Shown: positions 1-8,656, counted from the stretch's first letter. The stretch is 64,000 nucleotides of DNA from Hydrogenophaga sp. (GCA_018993155.1 JAGKSX010000068.1:1-64000), one strand, 5' to 3'. Notes: a model not told the origin generated them from the letters alone. Numbers and translations are program-made.

Positions 1-774
1 GAAACCGTGCTCGCCTGGTACATCATGCGCCCCACCCTCGTGGCGCTCATCGCGCCGCGCCTGGGCCGCTTCAATGTCACAGCCAAAGGCGGCCGCATCG
101 AACACGAATTCTTCGACTGGCACATCGCCACACCCTACGTCGTTCTCATCTCAGCCAACCTGCTCGCCTTGCTCTTCGGCGTGGCCAGCCTGATGGAGAC
201 CGGCCGGCTCGACAGCGCCGCGGTGTCTCTGAACATGGGGTGGGCGGTGTTCAACCTCCTGCTGCTGGGCGTCGCGGTGCGCGTGGCCACCGAGACCCGC
301 CAAGTCCGAAGCGCGCCACGGATCCGGCTCGCCCACCGCCTGCCGGCCCGGCTGCAGGTGAACGGCGCTTCGCTACACCATGCCAGCCTGGTCGATTTCT
401 CGCTCGAAGGCGTGGGACTGGAGATCCTGGCGGCTCTGCCCTGTCAACCGGGCCAGGCTTGCCATGCGCACCTGCACGACGGGCGGGCCTGGCATGCATT
501 CCCCGCCACCATTTCCCGCGTTCGCGGCACCTCGCTGGGCGTCCGGATCGATCCGCTCGACATCGCCGAGCAACGCGCGCTCATGGCCTGCACTTTCTCG
601 CGCCCCGATCTTTGGCGCCGACAGTCCGCGCTGCGCCACCGCGACCGTCCCGGGTGGGAGCTGTGGCAGTTGCTGCGCACCGGCGTGAATGGCTATCTGC
701 ACGTGTTCATGCTGGTTCTGCGCGACGCGAAGCACCGCATCGTCAACCGATGGAACCGGGAGAGCGCACCGTGA
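1..774 (+). CDS. bcsA: Cellulose synthase catalytic subunit BcsA, C-terminal part (5' end outside the window)
   Basis: The reading frame is open from base 1, so this is the 3' end of a larger gene. About 258 residues remain. They hold the last membrane segments and the PilZ domain of BcsA, the inner-membrane enzyme that polymerises UDP-glucose into cellulose when c-di-GMP binds. The PilZ signature is present: an RSAPR (RxxxR) box near fragment residue 101, counted from the GTG at base 7, and a DFSLEG (D/NxSxxG) box near 130. The FNVTAKGG stretch after a transmembrane helix is typical of BcsA. The TGA stop overlaps the GTG start of bcsG by four bases, so the two are probably translationally coupled. 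The glycosyltransferase core lies upstream and cannot be checked. Confidence 0.9.
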   Translation, partial: ETVLAWYIMRPTLVALIAPRLGRFNVTAKGGRIEHEFFDWHIATPYVVLISANLLALLFGVASLMETGRLDSAAVSLNMGWAVFNLLLLGVAVRVATETRQVRSAPRIRLAHRLPARLQVNGASLHHASLVDFSLEGVGLEILAALPCQPGQACHAHLHDGRAWHAFPATISRVRGTSLGVRIDPLDIAEQRALMACTFSRPDLWRRQSALRHRDRPGWELWQLLRTGVNGYLHVFMLVLRDAKHRIVNRWNRESAP

Positions 775-2348
775 TCTGGCATCTCTACTTCGCGTCCAAA
801 CTGGGGTTGGCCGCGCAAGACCTCCTGCACCTGCAGGTGTGGCTGAACTTTCCTCTGGCCCTGATCGCCTACTGGCCATTGCCGCGCCGCCGCTGGCGCC
901 TGGCCCGTGCGCTGTTGGCCTGGCCTGCGGCGCTCGCCCTGGTGCTCCATGAAGCCGGGATCGGTCTGAGCGGGCGTCTGCTGCTGCAGCTGGGTCAGCT
1001 GTCCGGTTTTTCGTCGGGCTATGCCCTGGAGCTGGGCCTTCGCCTGCTCGACGTCCATGCACTGCCCGCGCTGGTGGTCCTGCTGCTGACCTGCCTCTGG
1101 CTCAATCGATGGCTGCGGCTGGACGTCCTGCTGTGCCTCGCGCTGCTGACACTGCCCTTGTCAAACGTCCTGCAACGTGTCGTCGAGGCCGGCGCTTCCG
1201 AGGTGGAGGCCCGGACCGCCGCGCCCGGAGGGCCGGCCATGGATCCGCAGGCGAAGGTACGGGACTTCTGGCAAGGCGAGCAGCAACGCAGCTACCCGTT
1301 CGCGCCGGGTCGGCAACCCCCTTTCGACGTCGTGCTGTTGCATGTGTGCTCCCTGTCCTGGGACGACCTCGATGCCCTGGGCTTGGGTGGCAGGGATGTG
1401 TTTGGCCGGTTCGACCTTGTGTTCGATCAGTTCAACTCGGTCACCAGCTACAGCGGCCCTTCCATGCTGCGCCTGATGCGTGCGAACTGTGGGCAGATGC
1501 CCCACGACACGCTCTACAAGCCCGCGCCCGACCGGTGCGGCCTGTTGCAGCAACTCCATCTGGCCGGCTATCAGGTTCAGGCCTATCTCAACCACGATGG
1601 CCAGTTCGATGGATTTGCCGAGGCCCTCCAGGGCGAAACCACGGTCAGGATCCAGACGCCGGTTCGCTGGCCAGGCACGCCGGCGGCCATGAAAGCCTTC
1701 GATGGCTCGCCGATCGCCGGCGACCATGCGGCGCTGACCGCCTGGCGCACCAGCCTGAGTGCATCGGCACCGCCCCAGGCGCTCTACTACAACACCGTCA
1801 CCCTGCACGACGGCAACCGTGTGCCCGATGCGCCCGCGCTGGACATGATGGACAGCTACCGCCAGCGCCTCGAGGTCCTGCTGCACGACATCGACCGCTT
1901 CATCGGGGACATCGAGCGCTCCGGGCGTCCCACGCTCGTCGTGCTGATGCCGGAACACGGCGCGGCCTTGCGCAAGGGCGCGCAACACATTGCGGGTCTG
2001 CGCGAGACCCCCTGGCCCGAGATCACGCGCGTGCCGGTGGCCGTCAAGCTCATCGGTCTGGACGCGCAACGGCCGGCCGATCTGGTTCACCCCATCCGGG
2101 TGTCCGGACCCACCAGCTACCTGTCGTTCGCGGCGCTCCTGACGGACCTCATGGCCCAATCCGATCCGTGGCAAGTGCTTCGGGCCGCGCCGCAGGCGCT
2201 GCCCCGCGTGGCCTTCGTCTCGGACAACGGCGAAACCCTCGTCACGCTCGATGAAAAAGCCATGTGGCTGCGCACGGCCTCCAGCGGCTGGCAACACCTG
2301 TCGCAGCCTGAAGCCCCTGCACCACGAACTCACCGGGAGGAACCTTGA
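771..2348 (+). CDS. bcsG: Cellulose biosynthesis protein BcsG (phosphoethanolamine transferase)
   Basis: The product is 525 residues, close to the roughly 560 of enterobacterial BcsG. Several N-terminal membrane helices (about 1-135) precede a periplasmic alkaline-phosphatase-fold domain. BcsG moves phosphoethanolamine from phosphatidylethanolamine onto nascent cellulose. Residues matching the known active site are visible: Cys193 (HVCSLSW), the Ser228 nucleophile in SYSGPS, His346, and Glu395-His396 in MPEHG. The GTG at 771 is chosen because it overlaps the bcsA stop as GTGA. The frame is open further upstream, but only as a shadow of bcsA. The bcsE and bcsF genes that accompany bcsG in enterobacteria are not in the window. 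The TGA overlaps the next ATG as TGATG. Confidence 0.9.
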   Translation: MIWHLYFASKLGLAAQDLLHLQVWLNFPLALIAYWPLPRRRWRLARALLAWPAALALVLHEAGIGLSGRLLLQLGQLSGFSSGYALELGLRLLDVHALPALVVLLLTCLWLNRWLRLDVLLCLALLTLPLSNVLQRVVEAGASEVEARTAAPGGPAMDPQAKVRDFWQGEQQRSYPFAPGRQPPFDVVLLHVCSLSWDDLDALGLGGRDVFGRFDLVFDQFNSVTSYSGPSMLRLMRANCGQMPHDTLYKPAPDRCGLLQQLHLAGYQVQAYLNHDGQFDGFAEALQGETTVRIQTPVRWPGTPAAMKAFDGSPIAGDHAALTAWRTSLSASAPPQALYYNTVTLHDGNRVPDAPALDMMDSYRQRLEVLLHDIDRFIGDIERSGRPTLVVLMPEHGAALRKGAQHIAGLRETPWPEITRVPVAVKLIGLDAQRPADLVHPIRVSGPTSYLSFAALLTDLMAQSDPWQVLRAAPQALPRVAFVSDNGETLVTLDEKAMWLRTASSGWQHLSQPEAPAPRTHREEP

Positions 2349-3466
2349 TGCGCGAAATTTCACCGCCTCGGATGCCACACATCCTCGTCATCGACGACTC
2401 GCGCGAGATGCTGGACCACCTGGGAATGATGCTTGCGCCCAACTACGAGCTCAGCCAGGCCGACAACGGCGAAACGGGCCTGGCCATCGCCATGGAGCGC
2501 CTGCCCGACCTCATCCTGCTCGACGTGTGCATGGAAGGCACGGACGGCTACACCGTGTGCGAACGCCTGAAGGAACAGGCCTCGACGCGCCACATTCCCG
2601 TGGTTCTCATGTCGGCGTACATCGACACCGAGGGGGAGGCGCGAGCCTTCGAGGTGGGCGCGTCCGATTGCCTGCGAAAGCCCATCAACGAACGGATTGC
2701 GGCCTCCCGCATCCAGGTGCAGCTGTCGCTGAAAGCCGCCCAGGATCTCAACCGCGATCGAGAGGCGGCACTCGAACAGGAAGTCCGACGACGCACCGAA
2801 CACATCGAGCTCACCCAGCATGTCGCTCTGCTGGCGCTGGTCAATCTGGCCCGCACACGGGACACGGAGACCGGTGGCCACATCGTGCGCACGCAGGCCT
2901 ACGTTCGCATGCTGGCAGAGCGGCTTCGCGAGCACCCCCGCTTCAGCGCCGAACTGACGCCCAACGCCATCCGGTTGATCACGCAATCCGCTCCCTTGCA
3001 CGACATCGGCAAGATCGGCATTCCCGATCACATCCTGCGCAAGCCGGGCGCCCTCACGCCCGAGGAAATGACCATCATGCGCACCCACACCACGCTGGGG
3101 CTGCAGGCGCTGGAGGACGCCGAAAGGCTGTACGACCGGCGCGTCGACTTCCTCCGCTATGCCAAGGACATCGTCATCGGCCACCATGAACGGTGGGACG
3201 GCAAAGGCTACCCCTACGGGCTCAAGGGCGACGCCATTCCCGTGGCCGCCAGGCTCATGGCGGTGGCCGACGTCTTCGACGCGCTCATCTCCAAGCGGGT
3301 CTACAAGGAGGCATTTCCGCAGAAAGTCGCCTTCGACATCATTCAACAGGGCAGCGGCACGCAGTTCGATCCGGACATCGTCGATGCGTTTGTGGATCTG
3401 AGCGAGCGGTTCGCCGAAATCGTGCACATCCATCGAGATGGCGAGAGATCGTCCGTGGCCGCATGA
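2348..3466 (+). CDS. Response regulator with HD-GYP c-di-GMP phosphodiesterase domain
   Basis: This 372-residue protein has a receiver domain (about 10-125) and an HD-GYP domain (about 160-360). The receiver keeps its acidic pair Asp16-Asp17, the phosphoacceptor Asp59 (LILLDV) and the Lys-Pro near 111. The HD-GYP domain keeps HD at 218-219, HHE at 279-281 and GYP at 287-289, so phosphodiesterase activity on c-di-GMP is expected. A GGGAGGAA ribosome site (2335-2342) precedes the ATG, which overlaps the bcsG stop by one base. Lying between a cellulose synthase with a PilZ sensor and a GGDEF gene, it probably lowers local c-di-GMP when phosphorylated. That role is inferred. Confidence 0.9.
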   Translation: MREISPPRMPHILVIDDSREMLDHLGMMLAPNYELSQADNGETGLAIAMERLPDLILLDVCMEGTDGYTVCERLKEQASTRHIPVVLMSAYIDTEGEARAFEVGASDCLRKPINERIAASRIQVQLSLKAAQDLNRDREAALEQEVRRRTEHIELTQHVALLALVNLARTRDTETGGHIVRTQAYVRMLAERLREHPRFSAELTPNAIRLITQSAPLHDIGKIGIPDHILRKPGALTPEEMTIMRTHTTLGLQALEDAERLYDRRVDFLRYAKDIVIGHHERWDGKGYPYGLKGDAIPVAARLMAVADVFDALISKRVYKEAFPQKVAFDIIQQGSGTQFDPDIVDAFVDLSERFAEIVHIHRDGERSSVAA

Positions 3467-4419
3467 TCGACTACCACCTGCCCTTGCTCAACACCTCGGA
3501 GGCCGTCCTGGTAATGTCGGAGGATCTGCGGCTCGAATTCGCCAATCCCGCGGCCTTGCGCATGATGGGTTTTGAAGGGGCAACCCCCACCGACATGTCG
3601 CTGAGGCACATGCTCGACGATCGCAGCGCCGCCCTGGCCGCCACCATCGAAAGTCATCTGGTGGTCCAGGGCCATTGGAACGGCGACATCTGGCTGCGAC
3701 GCACCGATGCGGGATCCTTGCCCGTGCGGCTGGTGGTGGACCGCTATCACGACGCGAACGGCTTCCGACATGCCTGCGTCATGTCCGACATCTCCCAACG
3801 CAAGCAGACCGAAGCACGCCTCATCGAGCTCTCGCAACATGACTCCCTGACGGGCTTGTTCAACCGCTCCCATTTCATGCAGCAGCTGGACGCCCACTTG
3901 AACCTCCTGTGCCACGAGGAGCTGCAATACGCGCTGCTCTTCGTGGACGTGGACGACCTCAAGCACATCAACGACACCCTCGGCCACCACATCGGCGACT
4001 TGTGTCTGTGCGAAGTGGCCCGTCGCCTGGGGGTGGCCGTGCGGCACAGTCAGCATGCGGGCGCCCACCCGGCTGCGTCCGAGCCGCTGGTGGCACGCAT
4101 CGGCGGCGACGAGTTCGTGATCCTGCTCTCCATCGCCGAGTGCGACCAGGCACGGCGCATCGCCACCAGCATCAGTGAGCTGATGAACGTGCCCTGGCAG
4201 CCTGACGAGCGCCACCAGCTGGTCATCAGCACCTCCATCGGCATCGCCTACGCACCTCTGCACGGCCGCTCCAGCAAGACGCTGCTGCAGCTGGCGGACC
4301 GAGCGATGTACCACGCCAAGAACTCCCGCAAGGGCTCCGTGCACGAGTTCATCCAGCAGCACACTCAAGTCCCCCTGCGCTTCGACACCGGGTTCGACGT
4401 GCTTCCTTCCGAGGATTGA
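3463..4419 (+). CDS. PAS-GGDEF diguanylate cyclase
   Basis: The start is the ATG at 3463, which overlaps the preceding TGA as ATGA, giving 318 residues. A PAS domain occupies about residues 5-115 and a GGDEF domain about 120-290. The signature is intact as RIGGDEF (GGDEF at 214-218), so it should make c-di-GMP from two GTP. No RxxD inhibitory site is visible five residues before GGDEF (the region reads ASEPLVARIGG), which suggests weak product inhibition. No membrane segment is seen, so PAS is probably a cytosolic sensor. Coupling to an HD-GYP gene of opposite activity and to bcsA/bcsG points to control of cellulose synthesis. Confidence 0.88.
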   Translation: MIDYHLPLLNTSEAVLVMSEDLRLEFANPAALRMMGFEGATPTDMSLRHMLDDRSAALAATIESHLVVQGHWNGDIWLRRTDAGSLPVRLVVDRYHDANGFRHACVMSDISQRKQTEARLIELSQHDSLTGLFNRSHFMQQLDAHLNLLCHEELQYALLFVDVDDLKHINDTLGHHIGDLCLCEVARRLGVAVRHSQHAGAHPAASEPLVARIGGDEFVILLSIAECDQARRIATSISELMNVPWQPDERHQLVISTSIGIAYAPLHGRSSKTLLQLADRAMYHAKNSRKGSVHEFIQQHTQVPLRFDTGFDVLPSED

Positions 4420-4422
4420 GGC

Positions 4423-5577
4423 ATGAGCACCCAGCCCTGCTCATCCCCCGAAATCCTGTGGGCGGACCCGACGCCATTGCCAAATGGATTCATGGCCTCG
4501 ATGCGCGCGGAGAGATGGCCTGTCCGTGTCGCGCATGGTGAAGACGAGGCCTTGCAGCTTCTGCGCAGCCCAAGCCTTGGCCTGGCGGTGATCGCGGCCG
4601 ACCACCGCCTGCTGCGGCGCATGGCGTCCAGGCTGTCGCACAACGACCAGACGCGCCATGGCCATCTGGTCCGTCTGCTGATCACCGATGGGCATGACCC
4701 ACGAGCCGATTTCGCGGCAATCAACGAGACATCGGTGTTCCGAATCCTGCAAAAGCCCCTGGCGCCCCACACAACGGGCCGACACCTTCGCGAGGCGATG
4801 AACCTTTACAGCAGGCGGCGTCTGGAGTCGCTGCGATGCGCGGACGGTGGCACGGGCTTGCGCGATGCGCTTGCCTTCCTCGCCCACGAAATCAACACCC
4901 CGTTGTCCCTGATTCAGGGCTACACCCATGCGATGACCCATGGCTTGGGCGCCTTCTCCACGGTACCGGCTCCCACGGACGCCGTGAGACAGGCGCTGGA
5001 AGTCACAGAACGAAGTGCAAGGCATTGCCAGTCCCTGATGACGTGGCTCGCGGAAACGGCCCAAAACGCTTGTATCCGTGGGGGATCGGCCCCCATCTCG
5101 GCCTCCGGGCGGGTGTCGGTGATGCTGGAAGGCTATCCTTTCGTGGGCGAGGAACGCGACTGGATTTCGATCGACGTCGAGCGCGATTTCCCTCTTCCTT
5201 CGAAGGCCGGGTTGTTGCATCTGGTGCTCTTCACACTGATGCGCACGGCGCTGAGCGCCTTGCACGGCATGGCACAGCCAAGCCTGCGAATCACCGTGGG
5301 TCCTCACGAAGGCGAGGCCTGCATTCGCCTATCGCACAACGGAAGGCGTCCACCCGCCGAAGCCCTGGATGCACTGACCGCCAGCCGCCCCCAGGGGTCG
5401 GGAGGTCTTGGCATGCGCCTGGTGCTCTGTCAACGCGTGATGCGAAGCCTGCAGGGCGACTTCCGGATCACCCAGGCGCCCAACGAAACAACCACGGCCA
5501 TCTTGCGCTTCGGTGAGATGGCGTCCGATCGCGCGGAGGCAAGAAAAAGGGGCTTAGCCCTGCGGCTAAGCCCCTAG
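4423..5577 (+). CDS. Hybrid histidine-kinase-like protein with degenerate receiver and ATPase domains
   Basis: The protein has 384 residues. Residues about 10-130 resemble a receiver domain, with a possible phosphoacceptor Asp60 and Lys111-Pro112, but the N-terminal acidic pair is reduced. A HisKA H-box follows (FLAHEINTPLSLIQGY, His155). The ATPase part is eroded: the N-box has TLMRTA (271-276) where Asn residues are expected, and G1 reads LSHNG rather than DxGxG. A glycine-rich GSGGLG (325-330) remains. It may be a phosphate acceptor or scaffold rather than a true kinase. It starts three bases after the diguanylate cyclase stop, so it closes the operon. Its last codons lie in a hairpin that acts as terminator for the opposite-strand tRNA genes. 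Confidence 0.75.
   Translation: MSTQPCSSPEILWADPTPLPNGFMASMRAERWPVRVAHGEDEALQLLRSPSLGLAVIAADHRLLRRMASRLSHNDQTRHGHLVRLLITDGHDPRADFAAINETSVFRILQKPLAPHTTGRHLREAMNLYSRRRLESLRCADGGTGLRDALAFLAHEINTPLSLIQGYTHAMTHGLGAFSTVPAPTDAVRQALEVTERSARHCQSLMTWLAETAQNACIRGGSAPISASGRVSVMLEGYPFVGEERDWISIDVERDFPLPSKAGLLHLVLFTLMRTALSALHGMAQPSLRITVGPHEGEACIRLSHNGRRPPAEALDALTASRPQGSGGLGMRLVLCQRVMRSLQGDFRITQAPNETTTAILRFGEMASDRAEARKRGLALRLSP
5549..5574 (-). terminator. Rho-independent terminator for the tRNA-Lys pair
   Basis: A perfect 11-bp stem (GGGGCTTAGCC, 5549-5559, with 5564-5574) has a four-base loop. On the minus strand it is followed directly by a TTTTTC run, so it is best read as the end of the tRNA-Lys transcript. 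On the plus strand it overlaps the last codons of the kinase-like gene and could also work there, though only a short T tract follows. Confidence 0.8.
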
Positions 5578-5582
5578 ATCTT

Positions 5583-5658
5583 TGGTAGGACGTGGCAGGC
5601 TCGAACTGCCGACCAACGGATTAAAAGTCCGCTGCTCTACCAACTGAGCTAACGTCCC
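5583..5658 (-). tRNA. tRNA-Lys (anticodon TTT)
   Basis: The 76-nt minus-strand sequence folds as a tRNA. The acceptor pairs GGGACGT with ACGTCCT, CCA is encoded at the 3' end, the TTAGCTCAGTTGGTAGAGC D-arm is present, and the anticodon loop CTTTTAA gives TTT. It is the second of two tandem lysine tRNA genes and is followed by the terminator. Confidence 0.96.
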
Positions 5659-5702
5659 ATCAAAAATGGTCTGGCTGCCGTGGGGCAACCGCTGAAACAC
5701 GG

Positions 5703-5778
5703 TGGTGGGGCGTGAGTGACTCGAACACTCGACCTACGGATTAAGAGTCCGCTGCTCTACCAACTGAGCTAACGCCCC
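5703..5778 (-). tRNA. tRNA-Lys (anticodon CTT)
   Basis: The 76-nt minus-strand tRNA has acceptor GGGGCGT pairing with ACGCCCC, an encoded CCA, and an anticodon loop CTCTTAA giving CTT. The D-arm and anticodon stem are almost identical to the tRNA-Lys(TTT) 44 bases downstream, so the pair looks like a duplication with a changed wobble base. It is transcribed first. Confidence 0.96.
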
Positions 5779-5851
5779 CGAAGGGAATCTGCGTGAATGC
5801 CAGTGACATGCACTGGATTCGAGTCTTGTCGACTGCTGCGCCAAGCCTCAA

Positions 5852-5857
5852 ATTATA
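5852..5857 (-). promoter_or_regulatory. Putative -10 element (TATAAT) for the tRNA-Lys genes
   Basis: A perfect TATAAT lies on the minus strand over the stop region of tcdA, about 75 bases before the first tRNA-Lys. Only a weak -35-like TTCAAA is seen about 18 bases upstream. Its place fits an independent tRNA promoter embedded in the end of the upstream gene. Confidence 0.55.
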
Positions 5858-6680
5858 GCGTGGTTGTTACGGGTCTTTGAAGATGCCGCGATTTTTTTGC
5901 GTCAGCGGCCAGCGCATTCATCACCCAGCCTGCTGCGCACAGGCCAAATGTGGCGGTCACGCTCACGGCCGAACCATAGCCGTGGCAATTGAGCGAGCCA
6001 TCGTTGTCGTCCAGCCCGCAGGATGCATCCGGCGGTGCCACCGCCTCCCGGCTGAACACGCAGGCCACTCCCATCCGGCCGGTGCGAGAACCGCCATGTT
6101 GCTTGCGCAACCGATAGCGCAGCTGGGCCAGCAAGGGGTCGTGCGTGGTGTCGGCCAGGTCGGCCACCTCCACGGCCTGGGCCAGGCGTTTGCCCCCAGC
6201 AGCGCCCACCGTCACGAAGGGCACACCCTGGGACACCGACCAGTCCGCCAGCGTGGTCTTGGCGCGCACCTGGTCGCAGGCATCGATCAGCGCGGAAAGT
6301 TGCCCCGCGCCCTGAGGCAGCGCCTCCAGCAGGCCGGGCCAGTTGTCCGGTGTCACGAACTCGTCGATCACATCCACCACACAGTCGGGGTGGAAGAGCG
6401 CGATGCGTTCGCGCATGGCATCGGCCTTGGCTTGCCCCAGCGTGGGCTCCAGCGCGTGAATCTGGCGGTTGATGTTGGACTCGGACACGTGGTCCAGGTC
6501 GATCAGCGTGAGCCGCCGGACGCCGCTGCGCGCCAGTGCTTCGACCGCCCAGGACCCCACCCCGCCGATGCCGACCACCGCCACATGGGCATCGAAGATG
6601 CGCTGTGCGCCGTCAACGCCATACAGGCGCCGGAGCCCGCCGAAACGGCGCTCGAACACCTCGGGCGTGAGGGTGCTCAC
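5853..6680 (-). CDS. tcdA: tRNA threonylcarbamoyladenosine dehydratase (TcdA/CsdL)
   Basis: This 275-residue E1/ThiF-like protein uses ATP to cyclise t6A37 to ct6A37 in tRNA. It has the Rossmann nucleotide loop GIGGVG (37-42), a DLDHVSESNINRQ block (61-73) typical of the E1 family, and Asp-Ala-Cys at 133-135. The GTG at 6680 is chosen because it overlaps the TGA of the upstream transporter gene (GTGA). The frame runs open far upstream only as a shadow of that gene. Coupling to a YeeE/YedE sulfur transporter is suggestive, since TcdA relatives often work beside sulfur-transfer proteins, but no desulfurase is in the window. Confidence 0.92.
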   Translation of the reverse strand: MSTLTPEVFERRFGGLRRLYGVDGAQRIFDAHVAVVGIGGVGSWAVEALARSGVRRLTLIDLDHVSESNINRQIHALEPTLGQAKADAMRERIALFHPDCVVDVIDEFVTPDNWPGLLEALPQGAGQLSALIDACDQVRAKTTLADWSVSQGVPFVTVGAAGGKRLAQAVEVADLADTTHDPLLAQLRYRLRKQHGGSRTGRMGVACVFSREAVAPPDASCGLDDNDGSLNCHGYGSAVSVTATFGLCAAGWVMNALAADAKKSRHLQRPVTTTL

Positions 6681-7798
6681 TCGCGGTCCAGCAGCCACAT
6701 CTGGAAGCGGAAACCGCCGATGGCACCGAGCACGATGCCAGTAACGGCGATCATGCTGAGGAAGCTCAGGGTGGACAGACCGGAGAGGCCCTGCCCCACG
6801 GTACAGCCCAGGGCGGTCACGCCACCCACGCCCATGCAGGCCGCGCCCGCGATATGCAATGCGGTGTCCTGCGTGCTGCGAAAGCCTTCCCAGCGGAAGC
6901 TTCCTTCGATCAAGGCGCAGGCGAGAGAGCCCACGACCACGCCCGCGACAGTGACCACGCCGAAGGTGAGCAACTTGGACGTATCGCTGAAGAAGATGAT
7001 CCAGTCCAGCGTGTAGGCCATCGGCGCGGTGAAGGTGAGCGACTCCATGCGCCCCGAGTTGGAGGCCAGGTAGACCGCATCGAGGGTCTCGGGGTGCTCG
7101 GCCACGAAACCCAGGTGACCGCTGACCCACCACATGGCCACGATCACCAGGCCAATGCCCAGGCCACCCAGCACATTGTTGAAGCTGCGGAACTCGGTGC
7201 CGAGCAGCGCCCACACCACCAGCGCACCTCCCACCAGCACCGCCAGCAACAGGCCGGCGAGCGCGGGCTCCATGCCCAGCCCGCTGGACACCCACATGGG
7301 AATGGCGCCGCCAGCGGGGATGTCGAAAGCCACCTTGTCGACCGTGTTGACGCGAAGCACGGCCAGCACGCCGCGCAAGGTCGCGAAGGCCGCGAAGCCC
7401 ATGACGAAGAAGACCACCAGGGATTTCAGGCTGCCCGCGCCGATGCGCACCAGCGTCTTGCTGCCGCAACCCGAGGCCAGCACCATGCCGAAACCGAACA
7501 GCACGCCGCCCACCAGGGCCGAGAGCCAGATGATCCGGCCGGAGGTGTAGATGGATTTGCCCGCGTCGATCCATCCCAGCCACGCCATGCCGTAGAAGCC
7601 GAGCACGGCCACGCCGACGGCCATGCCCCACATGCGCATGCGCGTCCAGTCGCCCATGTTGACGATGTCGCTGATCGCGCCCATGGTGCAGAAATGGGTG
7701 CGCTGGGCGATGAAGCCAAAGGCCACGGCCACGGCGAAGGCAGCCCAGAGAACCTGGGTCTGCAGTTTGAGAAAGTCGGCTAATTCCATGGCCGCCAT
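6677..7798 (-). CDS. YeeE/YedE family sulfur-compound (thiosulfate) transporter
   Basis: This 373-residue protein has about ten hydrophobic helices. The family moves thiosulfate or related sulfur compounds across the inner membrane along a line of conserved cysteines. Three such sites are visible: Cys37 (HFCTMGA), Cys111 (SGCGSKTL) and Cys332 (LGCTVGQGLSG). An alternative start four codons in (MELADF) is possible. It is the first gene of a two-gene unit and overlaps tcdA by four bases. The substrate is inferred from the family. Confidence 0.88.
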   Translation of the reverse strand: MAAMELADFLKLQTQVLWAAFAVAVAFGFIAQRTHFCTMGAISDIVNMGDWTRMRMWGMAVGVAVLGFYGMAWLGWIDAGKSIYTSGRIIWLSALVGGVLFGFGMVLASGCGSKTLVRIGAGSLKSLVVFFVMGFAAFATLRGVLAVLRVNTVDKVAFDIPAGGAIPMWVSSGLGMEPALAGLLLAVLVGGALVVWALLGTEFRSFNNVLGGLGIGLVIVAMWWVSGHLGFVAEHPETLDAVYLASNSGRMESLTFTAPMAYTLDWIIFFSDTSKLLTFGVVTVAGVVVGSLACALIEGSFRWEGFRSTQDTALHIAGAACMGVGGVTALGCTVGQGLSGLSTLSFLSMIAVTGIVLGAIGGFRFQMWLLDRE

Positions 7799-7868
7799 TG
7801 TAGGAGGCGGCCAACGACCTCATTCGGCGAAGGCCACGGCACCGCGCTGGCGCCGTGTGCCCTGCGCC

Positions 7869-8651
7869 TCAGCGCAGGCGCGCGAGGCGTTCGCGGCCAG
7901 CCGCGGCGGCTTCCGAATTCGGGTGCGCCTTCACCAGATCCTCGAGCGTCTTGCGCGAGCCCTTGGTGTCCTTGAGTTCGATCTGGCTGTTGGCCATGGC
8001 CAGCATGGCTTCGGGCGTGCGCATGTGGGTCGGGAACTCGGTCACGAGGCGGCGGTGGGTATCCACCGCTTCCTTGTAGGCACGGCTCGCGTACTGCGCG
8101 TTGCCCAGCCAGTACAGCAACGAAGGCCGGTAGCCGCTGGCGGGATAGCGCACCAGAAAGGCGTTGTACGCACTCGCCGCCGGGCCGAACTCGGATTTGC
8201 GCAGCAGGTCCATGGCGGCATCGAAGTCGCGCTTTTCATTGGGCGCGACCGTGAAGCTCTGGCCATCGTGATCGATGCGCAGCGGCTCCACCTTGCGCAA
8301 GCGCTCGTCCACGCCCGCCTGCACGTCCTTCTGCTGGCGCTGCAGCTCCGACACTTCGCGGGCCAGTTGCTCGTTCTGTCCGCGCATGCGGGCGAGCTCG
8401 GCGCGCAACTGCTCGATCTGGTTGGAGAGTTCTAGCAGGCTGCGGCGGGTGGCCGCATTGCTTTCGCGAGCCTCGGTTTTGGCGGCTTCGTCGGCCTGCT
8501 GGTTGGCATCGACCTTCTGGCGCAATTCGATGATGGCCCGGCGGGCTTCATCGTCGCCAAACAGGGCGTGTGCCTGCAGCGGCCACAACGCGGCCGCCGC
8601 CAGGGAGCCCGCACCCAGCAGGCTGGAGGCAAAACGCAAGCGGGTCACCAT
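7869..8651 (-). CDS. cpoB: Cell division coordinator CpoB (YbgF)
   Basis: This periplasmic protein of about 260 residues has a signal peptide ending near QAHA, a coiled coil (about 40-115) and TolA-binding TPR repeats (about 135-255). CpoB links the Tol-Pal system to peptidoglycan synthesis during constriction. The ATG at 8651 is preferred. A TTG at 8660 overlapping the pal stop (TTGA) is an alternative that adds three residues. It is the third gene of tolB-pal-cpoB. Confidence 0.92.
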   Translation of the reverse strand: MVTRLRFASSLLGAGSLAAAALWPLQAHALFGDDEARRAIIELRQKVDANQQADEAAKTEARESNAATRRSLLELSNQIEQLRAELARMRGQNEQLAREVSELQRQQKDVQAGVDERLRKVEPLRIDHDGQSFTVAPNEKRDFDAAMDLLRKSEFGPAASAYNAFLVRYPASGYRPSLLYWLGNAQYASRAYKEAVDTHRRLVTEFPTHMRTPEAMLAMANSQIELKDTKGSRKTLEDLVKAHPNSEAAAAGRERLARLR

Positions 8652-8656
8652 GGGGC

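Noticed and set aside
240-770. Longer N-terminus for bcsG
   Set aside because: The extra part is Arg/Pro-rich, lies wholly inside bcsA in another frame, and the GTG at 771 with GTGA overlap fits BcsG length.
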